Assembly: GCA_048296855.1 (NCBI GenBank)
Contig: CP182631.1
Reading direction: 5' to 3' (one strand)
Source of the DNA: Pseudocolwellia sp048296855
GTDB lineage: Bacteria > Pseudomonadota > Gammaproteobacteria > Enterobacterales > Alteromonadaceae
DNA: 64,000 nt
Made by a program: the position numbers and the translations under genes. The notes under the pieces were generated by a model that saw only the letters and a list, made by a program, of their open reading frames with translations, was not told where the DNA came from and made no database searches. Shown here one piece after another: positions 52,037-61,970 of this stretch. Every line of letters begins with the position of its first letter. The stretch's first letter is position 1.

Positions 52037-54184
52037 TTAAAAATCATAATTAAATGTAACACCAAAAACGGCAGGTTCACCTAACTGAGTGTAGCCAGAT
52101 GTTGTATAACCATCGCGTGGATCATTCGGAAATTCAAAACCACGCACTTGGTATTCTTCATCTGTTATATTTCGTGCCCATACACTTACATTCCATTCGT
52201 CTTGAGAATAAGTGATTGATGCATTTAACAATTCATAAGCATTTGATTCTTTATCATGACTATCTGAGAAGTAAAAAGAATCTTTACCCTCTATCGATAC
52301 ATTTAATAATAAATTTTCTGTTATCGCGTAATTAGCGCCGATGTTAAATTGATATGACGGCGCGTGCGCTTGCTCACGACCTGATAACGATTTTATTCCA
52401 TCTTCAGTTTGATATGAAAAGTCTTCATATTCAGTATCAAGTAAACCTAATGAACCATATATATCTAATGTATCTGTTGCTTGCCAACCTGACTCTATTT
52501 CTATACCTAAATTTTTACCTTGCGAGGCATTAGAAAGAAATTCAATAAATTCGCCTGCTTGTTCTACTTGATATGAAATTTTCACCTGAACGTCTTTGCG
52601 GTCCATATAAAAAGCGGCAGCTCTTAAATAAGCGTCGCCATCAAGGTAGGTGGCTTTAAAACCAAGTTCGTAGTTCATCACAAATTCAGGATCAAATTCA
52701 CGCTGATTATCTTCGAGGGTTCCGTCGGTATTTACCCCTCCAGCTTTATAACCACGATTGATAGATGCATAAATTAAACTATCTTGCGTTTGATATGACA
52801 GAACAATTTTACCACCTATCATAGTGTCTGATGGTTTAGCAGAGAAGTTTGTTGAATTTTCATAATCTGCTTCACGATTTTCAACACGTAAGCCTGTTGT
52901 TAAAGTAACATTTTCTGTTAATACGGTGGCTAACTCTGCATATGCTGCCAGTGTTTCTGTATCAAAAGTTGACGAGAAGTCGCTGTCGTATGTATAAATA
53001 CGCGTTAAATCTGATGTTTCTTGTTTATAGTAAACACCAGTAACCCAAGAGGTTGAACCATCAAATATTTCATCACCTTCTTTAGAAGTAGCACGTAACT
53101 CTAACGTTTGTGTTTCTTTTTCTCTAAAGTAATAATCTGTCGATGAATAACCATCAACTTCAGCTAAACAACCTGTAGGTGTAATACATGGATCAGGGAA
53201 ATAAAGACCATTATCCCAATCATCTGCATTGTATTCATATTCACCATACGCCCAATCTTCATCATAGCCGTAACCAAGATCGCTATTTGCGTAACTCGCT
53301 ATAAGCACTACATCAGCACTATCCAAGCCTTTATAATTGAATGTAGAAGCAATAGCCGTTGTTTCTTGTGTATCAAAACCAGGCTGGTCTGAGTAAGTTG
53401 TGCGGTTGTTGTCTAGTGAAAAAGCATCGTAACCATTATCAAAATCAAAATGCATAACAGTTAAATCAATCGATAAGTCTTTAGAGGCTTCAATAGCTAA
53501 TTTACCACGAAGGCTTAATTCATCACGGTTATTTACGTCGTCACGATTCAAATAAATGTTATCAATAAAACCATCACTGTTATATTGTTCAGCCGCTAAA
53601 CGGTATTTAACTTTATCGCTAGCAGGCCCAGAAAGAACAATGCCAGCACCTTTACTACCATAATTTCCCAAGGTCACTTTAACAGCACCTTCAAATGAAT
53701 CACTCGGTGCATTAGTTTCAATATTAATAATACCCGCTAATGCATTAGCACCAAAGCGTGTGCCTTGTGGGCCACGAAAAACTTCGGTTTGTGCAACATC
53801 AAAAAGAGAAGAAACACTACCTATACCGGTAAATTCAACATTATCAATAATTACACCAACAGAAGGATTGATGGGTTCGCTGAATTGACTACGTTCACCA
53901 ATACCACGTATTTGATAATAGCGTGCTCGTTGTGAGCCACTTGAAAAATTAACGTTAGGTGTTAATGCTAAAACTTCTTCTAAATTTTGAGCATTACGGC
54001 GCTTTATATCTTCTTCAGATAGTATGCTAATCGCGTTAGGGATTTTTTGAAGACTAGTTTCTCTGAAATCACCTTTTACGGTAATCACTTCTATAGAAGT
54101 CGTGTTTGCTTCTTCGGCAAAACTCGTTTGAGAAAATAAAACAGAAGATATCGCTAAAGCGATTGTAGATAGTTGGTTTGTCAT
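52037..54184 (-). CDS. TonB-dependent receptor for thiamine
   Basis: A 715-residue outer-membrane receptor. I start at the ATG at 54184, which gives a proper signal peptide (MTNQLSTIALAISSVLF...FAEE); the longer frame begins inside the leader. A TonB box-like IEVITVKG follows, then the plug domain (KIPNAISILSEEDIKRRNAQ...RGIGERSQ) and a 22-strand barrel ending VTFNYDF. First gene after a TPP riboswitch and ahead of the thiamine genes, so it should import thiamine or its phosphates across the outer membrane with TonB energy. Confidence 0.92.
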   Translation of the reverse strand: MTNQLSTIALAISSVLFSQTSFAEEANTTSIEVITVKGDFRETSLQKIPNAISILSEEDIKRRNAQNLEEVLALTPNVNFSSGSQRARYYQIRGIGERSQFSEPINPSVGVIIDNVEFTGIGSVSSLFDVAQTEVFRGPQGTRFGANALAGIINIETNAPSDSFEGAVKVTLGNYGSKGAGIVLSGPASDKVKYRLAAEQYNSDGFIDNIYLNRDDVNNRDELSLRGKLAIEASKDLSIDLTVMHFDFDNGYDAFSLDNNRTTYSDQPGFDTQETTAIASTFNYKGLDSADVVLIASYANSDLGYGYDEDWAYGEYEYNADDWDNGLYFPDPCITPTGCLAEVDGYSSTDYYFREKETQTLELRATSKEGDEIFDGSTSWVTGVYYKQETSDLTRIYTYDSDFSSTFDTETLAAYAELATVLTENVTLTTGLRVENREADYENSTNFSAKPSDTMIGGKIVLSYQTQDSLIYASINRGYKAGGVNTDGTLEDNQREFDPEFVMNYELGFKATYLDGDAYLRAAAFYMDRKDVQVKISYQVEQAGEFIEFLSNASQGKNLGIEIESGWQATDTLDIYGSLGLLDTEYEDFSYQTEDGIKSLSGREQAHAPSYQFNIGANYAITENLLLNVSIEGKDSFYFSDSHDKESNAYELLNASITYSQDEWNVSVWARNITDEEYQVRGFEFPNDPRDGYTTSGYTQLGEPAVFGVTFNYDF

Positions 54185-54244
54185 TTGGTTCTCATATAAA
54201 TATAAAATATGGAACCAGCGCATTTAATGGCGGTGTAAAATTCC

Positions 54245-54350
54245 CATTCCTACGCTGGCATTATCCAGTTCAGGTTCGAGGGTTTGTGCATTACACATCT
54301 CAGCAAATACGTTAACGTTAGTTAAATTGTATTCGCACCCCTTGGTTTGG
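54245..54350 (-). ncRNA. TPP riboswitch (THI element)
   Basis: On the minus strand the leader shows the conserved TPP aptamer parts in order: AAGGGGTGCG, CTGAGATG, CAAACCC, CGAACCTGAACTGGATAATG and CCAGCGTAGGAATGGGAA. It lies 61 bases before the TonB receptor start. CCAGCG of the aptamer 3' side can also pair with CGCTGG at 54215-54220, which suggests the alternative structure used for switching. It should lower expression when thiamine pyrophosphate is plentiful. Confidence 0.96.
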
Positions 54351-54467
54351 CGTGAATTTTAACAATATTTAAACGAATGTACAGTGAAGAAGAAGGTAAA
54401 CGAGGAGTTATATAGCATTTTATTATGTATCTCATAATAAAATGCTATTAGATAGGAGAATAAACGA

Positions 54468-54818
54468 TTAAATAGAAAGCATTTTACCTAAGGGTTCGCC
54501 GCCAACTAAGTGCATATGAATATGATAAACCTCTTGGCCACCATGTTTATTACAATTCATAATTAAACGGTATCCGTCTTCATCAATCCCTTCTTCCTTT
54601 GCCAACTTTCTAGCAACACTGAACATTCGCCCAAGAGCAAGTTCATCATCTTCAGTGACATCGTTCACCGTAGGAATTAACTTATTAGGAATAATAAGTA
54701 TATGACTTTTAGCTTGCGGTGAAATATCTCTAAAAGCGGTAACAAGATCGTCTTGATATAACAAAGGCGTTGGTATTTCTTGTCTAACTATTTTAGAAAA
54801 TATGGTTTCTTCGGACAT
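54468..54818 (-). CDS. hinT: HIT-family purine nucleoside phosphoramidase HinT
   Basis: A 116-residue member of the histidine-triad family. The catalytic triad motif is EVYHIHMHLVGG, and the N-terminus MSEETIFSKIVRQEIP matches E. coli HinT. I start at ATG 54818, with AGGAA just before it, rather than five codons earlier. It hydrolyses aminoacyl-adenylate-like phosphoramidates. It stands nine bases after the RND operon on the same strand and may be co-transcribed with it. Confidence 0.95.
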   Translation of the reverse strand: MSEETIFSKIVRQEIPTPLLYQDDLVTAFRDISPQAKSHILIIPNKLIPTVNDVTEDDELALGRMFSVARKLAKEEGIDEDGYRLIMNCNKHGGQEVYHIHMHLVGGEPLGKMLSI

Positions 54819-54842
54819 TATAATTCCTATCAATATTATGAT

Positions 54843-57800
54843 TTATTGTGGTAATGATTTGTTCAATAAACTTTTCTTACTTCCCGTAACCCGCTGCACA
54901 ATGGATTCAACTAATAAATAATTAACAGGTACTAAAATTAAGGTAATAAAAGTCGCAAATATAATACCAAAACTTAAGGATATTGCCATTGGGATCAAGA
55001 ATTGTGCTTGAGTTGATTTTTCAAATAGTAGAGGCATTAAACCAAAAAATGTGGTTAGTGACGTTAATAATACCGGTCTAAATCTAGTTTGCCCTGCGGT
55101 TAATACTGCATCCATAAGATCAGCACCTTGTTGACGTTTTTTATTTATAAAGTCAACTAACACTAAACTATCGTTAACCACAACGCCAATTAATGCCATC
55201 ATGCCTAATATACTAAAAATAGTAAGATCCATTCTCATAAACCAATGCCCAACGATTGCACCAATGATACCAAATGGAATAATTGACATAACAATAATTG
55301 GTTGAATATAAGATCTAAAAGGTATTGCAAGTAAACAATAAATAATAAAGAACACAAGAATAAGGCCTAGTCCTAAACTACTAAAAGAGTCAGCCTGTTC
55401 TTTTGCTTCACCTTCAATTACCAACTTAACACCGGGATATGAAGCAACTAGATTATCCACATAAGGTTGTAGATCTGCACTTAATACTGTCATGTTGGTG
55501 ACTTTTTTATCTACATCGGCAGTAACATTTACACTACGGAAACGATCAATACGTTTAATAGCTGCAGGGCTTTTCCCTGGAACCAAGCTAGCGATATGTG
55601 ATAAAGGTACTTGGCCACCTTGTGGCGTTTCAATGAGCATATCGCTTAAACTACTAATAGATTCTCTTTCTTCTCGTGGAAACATAACACTTACACGTAC
55701 ATCGTCTCGACCACGCTGAATACGCTGTATTTCAGAACCAAAGAAAGCACTCCTTACTTGTTGAGTAACATTAGAAGCAGATAATCCCATAGCATAACCT
55801 TGCGCATTTAACACAATTTGAAGCTCTTCTTTACCCGTAGATAAACTATCTGTAATTTCAAAAACTGAAGGGTATGTTGCCAATTTTTCTTTAATTTTAT
55901 TGGCTATTTCTTTTAGCTCTTCAAAATTATTGCCCATCAATTGAAAATCAATCGGTGCACCCGACCGCCCAATCTCAGCTCTATAAGTTAGCTCTTCAGC
56001 GCCAGGAAGTTCCCCGATCAAATCACGCCACTCATTCACTAATTGCCTAGAACCTATTCCTGTTGTATTTTGATCTGCAGGTAAAATTTCAAAACGCACA
56101 CGACCTGTTTCATTATTAGTAATAGCTAGAGTATTTAAAATAATACTATTACCTTCTTCATCCCGGTATTTATCTTGAAGTGTTTTAGCTGCGTTCGACA
56201 TTTTTTGTACGTAACCGTCAACTACATCAAAACTAGTACCCACAGGCATTGTTAAATCAGCTCGAGCTGTTTCACTTGGAATACGTGGGAAAAATACAAA
56301 TTTTGTCCAGCCACTCATAATAAATGCGCCGATCAATATAAACACACCTACAAATAACGATAATGTAGTTAATTTATTCATTACCGCTTTTTTAAGTAGT
56401 GGTTGATAGTATTTTAAAATTGCGTTTTCAAAACCATCAGCAAATCGCTCTTGCCACATAGAGAATTTAGATTGCTTTGTTTTTTCACTACGTAGTTTCA
56501 AATGTTTTAGATGTGACGGTAAAACAAACTTAGACTCAATTAATGAAAATAATAAAACAGGAATAACAATCGCTGGGATTTGGAAGAATATAGCACCACG
56601 TCGACCTTCAATAAAAGCTAAAGGCAAAAATGCAGCAACAGTGGTAAGTACACCAAAAGTAACTGGACCAGCAACTTCTTTCGTACCAATAATTGCAGCT
56701 TCTAAGCTTGATTTAGATGTATGTGTGTGTCGGTAAATATTCTCTCCCGTGACAATAGCATCATCTACCACTATCCCCAGTACAAGAATAAAACCAAATA
56801 GACTCATTATATTAATGGTTACACCAAGAAACGGCATAAAAACAAAAGCCCCCATAAAACTAATAGGGATACCAATAAATACCCAGAATGCTATAGAAGG
56901 TCTTAAAAACAATGTTAATAACACAAGGATAAGAATGCCGCCCTGAATAGCGTTTGTAATTAAAGTATTTAATCGACCTTTAACAACTTCAGAATCGTCA
57001 TCCCAATAATTAAGTTTAAAACCTTCTGGTAAAGTATCTTGTCTATCGTCGATATATTCTCTTACCGCTTCGGCAACATCAATCGCATTTTGATTCCCAA
57101 TTCTGTAAATATCAATCAGTGCGCCCTGCTGGCCATTAAATCGAGCTCGTAGTGGTCTTTCACCAAAACCGTCATCTACTTTTGCAATATCAATTAAACG
57201 CAGTAAAGAGCCATCAGGATTCGTTTTAATAACAATATTTTCATATTGTTCTCGACTATATGCTTGCCCTTTACTACGTATTAATACATCTCCGCCTTCT
57301 GTTTTTACATTTCCGCCAGAAACATCTTGAGAACTAACTCTAACGGCATTAACGATGTCAGAAATAGATAAATTATATTGTTTTAATGTATCTTGTTTGA
57401 CTTCAATAATAATTTCGTAATCACGTACGGCATTCAGCGAAAGTTGAGTAACCTCTGGTAAGTTTAATAAATCATCTCTTACTTTTTCAGCAAATTCTCT
57501 AATTTCACGTTCGCTATAATCAGATGAAATAGTTACTGAAATAACATCACGTTTGTTTTGTCTAACTGAAGTGATTGGATTTTCGATACCGGCAGGAAAC
57601 GTATTAATTGCATCCACTCTGTTTTTTACGTCTGCAAGTAATTCTCTGACATCATAGCCAGGTTCAGCTTCAATAGTGATACTTGCGGAACCTTCAACTG
57701 AAGTACTGATCAACTTTTCTATACCTTCAAGATCTTGAACAGCCTCTTCAACTTTTATCGCTAATCCAAGTTCTGCATCTTCAGGTGTGGAGCCTCTTAA

Positions 57801-57947
57801 TTGAACTTTTACCTCTACAATTTCAGAAGCAATTGAAGGAAATACTTCAAGCGGGATATTACTTTTTAATGAAAACACTCCCATCAACAAAATGGTGATC
57901 ATTAATAAGTTAGCCGCTACATGATTTTTTGCAAACCAAGCAATCAT
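54843..57947 (-). CDS. RND efflux permease (AcrB/MexB-like)
   Basis: A 1034-residue inner-membrane proton antiporter with the classical two-fold repeat: transmembrane helix 1 at the N-terminus, a porter loop, six helices around residues 335-535, and a second half. The proton-relay motif LGIVVDDAIVTGENIYRH is in helix 4; the corresponding second-half helix reads GVVVNDSLVLVDFI. It works with the adaptor encoded just before it (four-base ATGA overlap) and the outer-membrane factor. Substrates unknown. Its short cytoplasmic tail and overall look place it in the HAE-1-like group. Confidence 0.93.
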   Translation of the reverse strand: MIAWFAKNHVAANLLMITILLMGVFSLKSNIPLEVFPSIASEIVEVKVQLRGSTPEDAELGLAIKVEEAVQDLEGIEKLISTSVEGSASITIEAEPGYDVRELLADVKNRVDAINTFPAGIENPITSVRQNKRDVISVTISSDYSEREIREFAEKVRDDLLNLPEVTQLSLNAVRDYEIIIEVKQDTLKQYNLSISDIVNAVRVSSQDVSGGNVKTEGGDVLIRSKGQAYSREQYENIVIKTNPDGSLLRLIDIAKVDDGFGERPLRARFNGQQGALIDIYRIGNQNAIDVAEAVREYIDDRQDTLPEGFKLNYWDDDSEVVKGRLNTLITNAIQGGILILVLLTLFLRPSIAFWVFIGIPISFMGAFVFMPFLGVTINIMSLFGFILVLGIVVDDAIVTGENIYRHTHTSKSSLEAAIIGTKEVAGPVTFGVLTTVAAFLPLAFIEGRRGAIFFQIPAIVIPVLLFSLIESKFVLPSHLKHLKLRSEKTKQSKFSMWQERFADGFENAILKYYQPLLKKAVMNKLTTLSLFVGVFILIGAFIMSGWTKFVFFPRIPSETARADLTMPVGTSFDVVDGYVQKMSNAAKTLQDKYRDEEGNSIILNTLAITNNETGRVRFEILPADQNTTGIGSRQLVNEWRDLIGELPGAEELTYRAEIGRSGAPIDFQLMGNNFEELKEIANKIKEKLATYPSVFEITDSLSTGKEELQIVLNAQGYAMGLSASNVTQQVRSAFFGSEIQRIQRGRDDVRVSVMFPREERESISSLSDMLIETPQGGQVPLSHIASLVPGKSPAAIKRIDRFRSVNVTADVDKKVTNMTVLSADLQPYVDNLVASYPGVKLVIEGEAKEQADSFSSLGLGLILVFFIIYCLLAIPFRSYIQPIIVMSIIPFGIIGAIVGHWFMRMDLTIFSILGMMALIGVVVNDSLVLVDFINKKRQQGADLMDAVLTAGQTRFRPVLLTSLTTFFGLMPLLFEKSTQAQFLIPMAISLSFGIIFATFITLILVPVNYLLVESIVQRVTGSKKSLLNKSLPQ

Positions 57948-59269
57948 CGCTCTACTCCATTAACATTAGTTTGTTGACTTTCTCTTTTCGCTTTCATGAG
58001 TTTTCTTTGCTCAGGTGTTAACTCTTTTCTTAACTTACCGTCACCTTTTCCTCTCATAGCTTGAGCATTTTTCCTTTTATTTGGAGTAACAGCAGGAATA
58101 CCATCAATTGATGTTACGGCTACTCGCATTCCTGAAGAAACTTGTCCTAATGGCGTTAAAACCAGTAAATCATTTTCAGAAAGTCCTGATTTAATAACTG
58201 CCACATTCTTATTTTGCCAAGCAATATCTATAGTTACCCTTTTTAATAAGTCGTTTTCAACAATATAAACATAACTACCTTGATATATAGTTTTATTAGG
58301 TATAACTATTGCGTTTTCAATAACTTTGCCTGAAATATTCGCTGTAACATACTGACCTATTTTTATTGGGTTAATATCACTATTTTCTTTACCATATGGG
58401 TCATTAATTTGCGCAACTACAAATAATTGCTGAGAATTAGTGTCTAATGCACCCTCTGTTCTCACAATCTCTCCTTGCCAAGATTGTTCACCTATAAGAT
58501 CGGAATAAAACTCAACTTTAGGTAACTCCTTTTCAGAATTAACCGTAGATGTAAATCGATTAGGCTCAGGTAACACAACATAAGGTAAGTCTTTATTTTT
58601 TATCGGTAATCTAATTTCAACGTAATCTACAGCATAAATTTCAGCTAACTTGGTATTTGATGAAATAACCTGACCTATATCAACTTCTTTTTTTAATATA
58701 CGTCCGGTATAAGGTGCTTTGATATCGCTTCGCTCTAACGCTAATTTAGCTTGCGATAAAGATGCTTCTGATGAGAACACATTCGCTTGAGCAGCCATTA
58801 ACTGAGGTTTTCTTAATACTAAATCTGGCGCTTGGTCTTGATTTCCTAACCTTATCCAATCTTGTTTAGCTTGTTCAGAACGCGCTTCTTCTTCTTGTAA
58901 AGCTTGTTGTGCATTAAATAATGCTGATTTCGCTATTTGTATACTGGTTAACAAGTCTCGCTTGTCTAGTTCAATCAGAGTTTCCCCTTTCTCAAAAAAA
59001 CCACCCTCTCTAAACTTAGGATTGATTTCAATGATTTGTCCTGACACTTGTGAATATAAAACACTTTGTGTTCGGGGTTTTACCGTTCCATAACTTTCAA
59101 CATTAATTTTTAAATCTTCTAACTTTACTTTAACAGCTTCAATATTAAGTTTAGCAACATCTTCTTGTTTAAATTTTTTAAGAGTAGGTGGATTAGAAAC
59201 AACAACATACGCTGTTATACCAAATGCAGCTAAAACAAGTATAGGGAGTATTTTTTTTATAGTTTTCAC
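57944..59269 (-). CDS. RND periplasmic adaptor (membrane fusion protein)
   Basis: A 441-residue MFP of the HlyD/AcrA type with an N-terminal membrane anchor (ILPILVLAAFGITAYVVV), a lipoyl/barrel-sandwich domain (SVLYSQVSGQIIEINP and APYTGRILKKEVDIGQVIS), and an intervening alpha-hairpin. I choose GTG 59269, four bases from the OMF stop, with AGGAA correctly spaced; the ATG at 59308 lies inside the previous gene. The tail after about residue 395 is basic and low-complexity. Coupled to the permease gene. Confidence 0.9.
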   Translation of the reverse strand: MKTIKKILPILVLAAFGITAYVVVSNPPTLKKFKQEDVAKLNIEAVKVKLEDLKINVESYGTVKPRTQSVLYSQVSGQIIEINPKFREGGFFEKGETLIELDKRDLLTSIQIAKSALFNAQQALQEEEARSEQAKQDWIRLGNQDQAPDLVLRKPQLMAAQANVFSSEASLSQAKLALERSDIKAPYTGRILKKEVDIGQVISSNTKLAEIYAVDYVEIRLPIKNKDLPYVVLPEPNRFTSTVNSEKELPKVEFYSDLIGEQSWQGEIVRTEGALDTNSQQLFVVAQINDPYGKENSDINPIKIGQYVTANISGKVIENAIVIPNKTIYQGSYVYIVENDLLKRVTIDIAWQNKNVAVIKSGLSENDLLVLTPLGQVSSGMRVAVTSIDGIPAVTPNKRKNAQAMRGKGDGKLRKELTPEQRKLMKAKRESQQTNVNGVER

Positions 59270-59270
59270 G

Positions 59271-60746
59271 TTATTGTTCCTGAATATTTGAAGGATGACT
59301 TTCATCATCTAATAAATTTGATTTTAACCCGCCACCCAAAGCTAAATAACTATCAGCTCTATTTTGTAATAATTGATTAGTAAGTTGAATAAGTGTTGTT
59401 TGGGCATCAAAGGCGCGTCTTTCAGATTCTAATACAGTTGTATATGTAACTAAGCCTCTCATATATTGGTTAAAAGATAATGTTTGTGCTTCAATCGCAT
59501 TCACTTGCGCCTCTTTTGAATAAAGTAAACGTTCAATCAAAGATTTTCGTTTACTCATTAAATTTTCAACTTGTGCAAATGCACTAGAGACTTGAGCAAG
59601 ATACTCTTGTTCTTTTTTAACAACTTCTAGCCTTGCTTGCTCTTCTAAAGAGGCTAAAGTTCCGCCGTTAAATATCGGTGCAGTTAAATTACCAATTAAC
59701 GACCACGTTAAAGGATTGCCACTAAATAAATCCGTTAACTCTCTGCCTGAATCCCCATAAGTTCCAGTCAACGCAAGCCTTGGAAATCTTTGTTTATGAG
59801 CAACAGCAAGAGCCGCATCTAAAGATAAAAGCCCAAACCAACTTGAGGCAATGTCATTTCTTCGTGTTAATAATAAGGCGGGCTTTTCAATATGAAGTTC
59901 AGTATTGATTTTAGGAAAAACACTGTCAGCGTGAATAGTCCCTTTTGGATAATCACCTAACAGTAATTCTAAAGATCGTGCTGATTCTTTTACGGTTTGT
60001 TTTTGTTGAGCTACACGTGCTAACTCGCTATTCACGTTATTTTTCGTTAGATAAACATCTAAAGCATTATTCAAACCTAATTTATATGATGACTCAATCA
60101 TATTTAAATTTTTAACAAGATTATCTGCTCTTTCTTGATATAAATTTAATAACTTTTGCGCTTCTATTAAGTTATACCAACCTTTTATGACATTAGTGAC
60201 TAAAGTCAATTTTTGGTGTTGATATAAAGAATTTGCAGATGCATAAGCAAGTTGCTGCTGTTGTTGTTTATCTGATAACTGCCCCCAAATATCCACTTCA
60301 TAACTTAAATTAAGTTTTATATTTGCGGAGGTTTGATAGGTTTCAGTATTTTCGCTTAATGTTTTGCTTCTTGTATTATTTGTTGAGAGTGATAGTTCAG
60401 GAAAATCACTCGCATTAGATACAGCCAAACGTTCCTTTGCCAAACTCACATTAATCGCTTGCGATTGAAGATCATGATTATTAGCTAATGCAACTTTTAT
60501 TGCTGCAATAAGAGGTTCATCTTTAAAATCTTTTACCCATGGATCAAAAGTGTCATGACTTTCAGATGAAATGATATTAGTTGAGGCTTCTGTTTGCCAT
60601 TGCTCAGGAACAACAATATTTTTGCTCTCATCCGTAATAGCAGAAATATTCGAACATGATTGAGTTAAAACTATTATGGGAAAGATTATTCTAGTGAAGG
60701 ATGAATAACTTTTCTTTTTATACTTATTAGAATCAGCTTTAGTCAA
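59271..60746 (-). CDS. Outer-membrane efflux factor (TolC/NodT family)
   Basis: A 491-residue outer-membrane factor with the duplicated helical hairpin-plus-strands structure of TolC relatives (repeat blocks ALANNHDLQSQAINVSLAKE and LDAALAVAHKQRFPRLALTG). The N-terminal segment FPIIVLTQSCSN has a possible but non-ideal lipobox, common in NodT-type proteins. First gene of the three-gene efflux operon; its product should form the exit duct for the RND pump. Confidence 0.92.
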   Translation of the reverse strand: MTKADSNKYKKKSYSSFTRIIFPIIVLTQSCSNISAITDESKNIVVPEQWQTEASTNIISSESHDTFDPWVKDFKDEPLIAAIKVALANNHDLQSQAINVSLAKERLAVSNASDFPELSLSTNNTRSKTLSENTETYQTSANIKLNLSYEVDIWGQLSDKQQQQQLAYASANSLYQHQKLTLVTNVIKGWYNLIEAQKLLNLYQERADNLVKNLNMIESSYKLGLNNALDVYLTKNNVNSELARVAQQKQTVKESARSLELLLGDYPKGTIHADSVFPKINTELHIEKPALLLTRRNDIASSWFGLLSLDAALAVAHKQRFPRLALTGTYGDSGRELTDLFSGNPLTWSLIGNLTAPIFNGGTLASLEEQARLEVVKKEQEYLAQVSSAFAQVENLMSKRKSLIERLLYSKEAQVNAIEAQTLSFNQYMRGLVTYTTVLESERRAFDAQTTLIQLTNQLLQNRADSYLALGGGLKSNLLDDESHPSNIQEQ

Positions 60747-60863
60747 AATAATGCCTGAAAAAGTTAAATATTAGGAACTTGTAATATAAAGTAAATAACT
60801 TAATTAAAACAAGCGTTTTAACATTCGCTTACATATTTTATTTTCAGGTAATACTTGAAAAAG

Positions 60864-60895
60864 AAAAAAGCCAACAACCTTCAGTCATTGGCTTT
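60864..60895 (-). terminator. Terminator of galE
   Basis: AAAGCCAA/TTGGCTTT stem with a 13-base loop; the minus strand continues with a T-rich run, 14 bases after the galE stop. Confidence 0.8.
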
Positions 60896-60909
60896 GTATA
60901 GAATATCGA

Positions 60910-61923
60910 TTACGCGTTATAACCGTTCGGATTATTTGATTGCCAGCGCCATGAGTCATTAACCATATCTTCTAAAGACTTTTCGGCTTTCCAGTTTAGT
61001 ACTGAGGCAGCATGAGCAGGGTTTGCATAACATTGCCCAATATCACCGGGACGACGCTCAACAATTTGGTAAGGAACATCTTTACCACAAGCTTTAGAAA
61101 AGGCTTTTACCATTTCTAATACCGAATAACCTTGGCCTGTGCCTAAGTTAAAAGTATGGCAACCCGCATTACCATGTAATGTTTCAATAGCTCGTACATG
61201 ACCTTTAGCTAAATCAACTACATGAATGTAGTCACGTACACCTGTACCATCAACCGTGTCGTAATCATTACCAAAAACAGATAAAAACTCACGTTTACCT
61301 ACAGCAACTTGAGTAATAAATGGCATTAGATTGTTTGGAATACCTTTTGGATCTTCACCAATAGTACCTGAAATATGAGCGCCAACAGGATTAAAGTAAC
61401 GTAATAACACAACCGATAAGTTGCTGTTAGCATTAACCGTTTCACGACACATTTGTTCAACAACTAATTTAGTTTGACCATAAGGGTTTGTTGTACTTAA
61501 TGGGAAGTCTTCAGTAATTGGAACCGTAGCAGGATCACCATATACGGTAGCAGAAGAACTAAACACTAACGTATTTACGTTATGTTTTTCCATTACCTGC
61601 ATTAATACACGAGAACCGTTTACATTATTATCATAATACTTAAGAGGAACTTGTGTTGACTCACCTACAGCTTTTAAACCAGCGAAATGAATAACAGCAT
61701 CAATAGTGTGTTGAGAAAAAGCAGCATCTAATGCTGCTTCATCACGTATATCAGCATTAATAAAAGTAACTTTTTTACCTGCTATCTTTTCAACACGACG
61801 TAGTGATTCTTCACTGCTGTTACTTAAATTATCAACAATAACAACTTCGTGGTTCGCTGCTAGTAATTCAATACATGTGTGAGAGCCAATATAACCAGCT
61901 CCACCTGTTACTAATATTTTCAT
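60910..61923 (-). CDS. galE: UDP-glucose 4-epimerase GalE
   Basis: A 337-residue short-chain dehydrogenase-fold epimerase interconverting UDP-glucose and UDP-galactose. NAD motif VTGGAGYIGSHT; catalytic pair in SSSATVYG (Ser) and NPYGQTK (Tyr-x3-Lys); the later GVRDYIHVVDLAKGHV is typical for GalE. Good GGAG site before the ATG. Single gene followed by a terminator. It supplies sugar nucleotides for surface polysaccharide or galactose use; no other galactose gene is visible. Confidence 0.97.
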   Translation of the reverse strand: MKILVTGGAGYIGSHTCIELLAANHEVVIVDNLSNSSEESLRRVEKIAGKKVTFINADIRDEAALDAAFSQHTIDAVIHFAGLKAVGESTQVPLKYYDNNVNGSRVLMQVMEKHNVNTLVFSSSATVYGDPATVPITEDFPLSTTNPYGQTKLVVEQMCRETVNANSNLSVVLLRYFNPVGAHISGTIGEDPKGIPNNLMPFITQVAVGKREFLSVFGNDYDTVDGTGVRDYIHVVDLAKGHVRAIETLHGNAGCHTFNLGTGQGYSVLEMVKAFSKACGKDVPYQIVERRPGDIGQCYANPAHAASVLNWKAEKSLEDMVNDSWRWQSNNPNGYNA

Positions 61924-61970
61924 GAAAAAATCTCCAGTATATTTTTAATATTTAGTCCATAAACACTTAT

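Noticed and set aside
54185..54223. Upstream ATG of the TonB receptor (54223) as true start
   Set aside because: The 13 extra residues come from the riboswitch leader, hide the signal peptide and lack a ribosome binding site.
59270..59308. ATG at 59308 as start of the RND adaptor
   Set aside because: It lies inside the outer-membrane factor gene without a ribosome binding site; the GTG at 59269 has AGGAA at proper spacing and follows that gene's stop.
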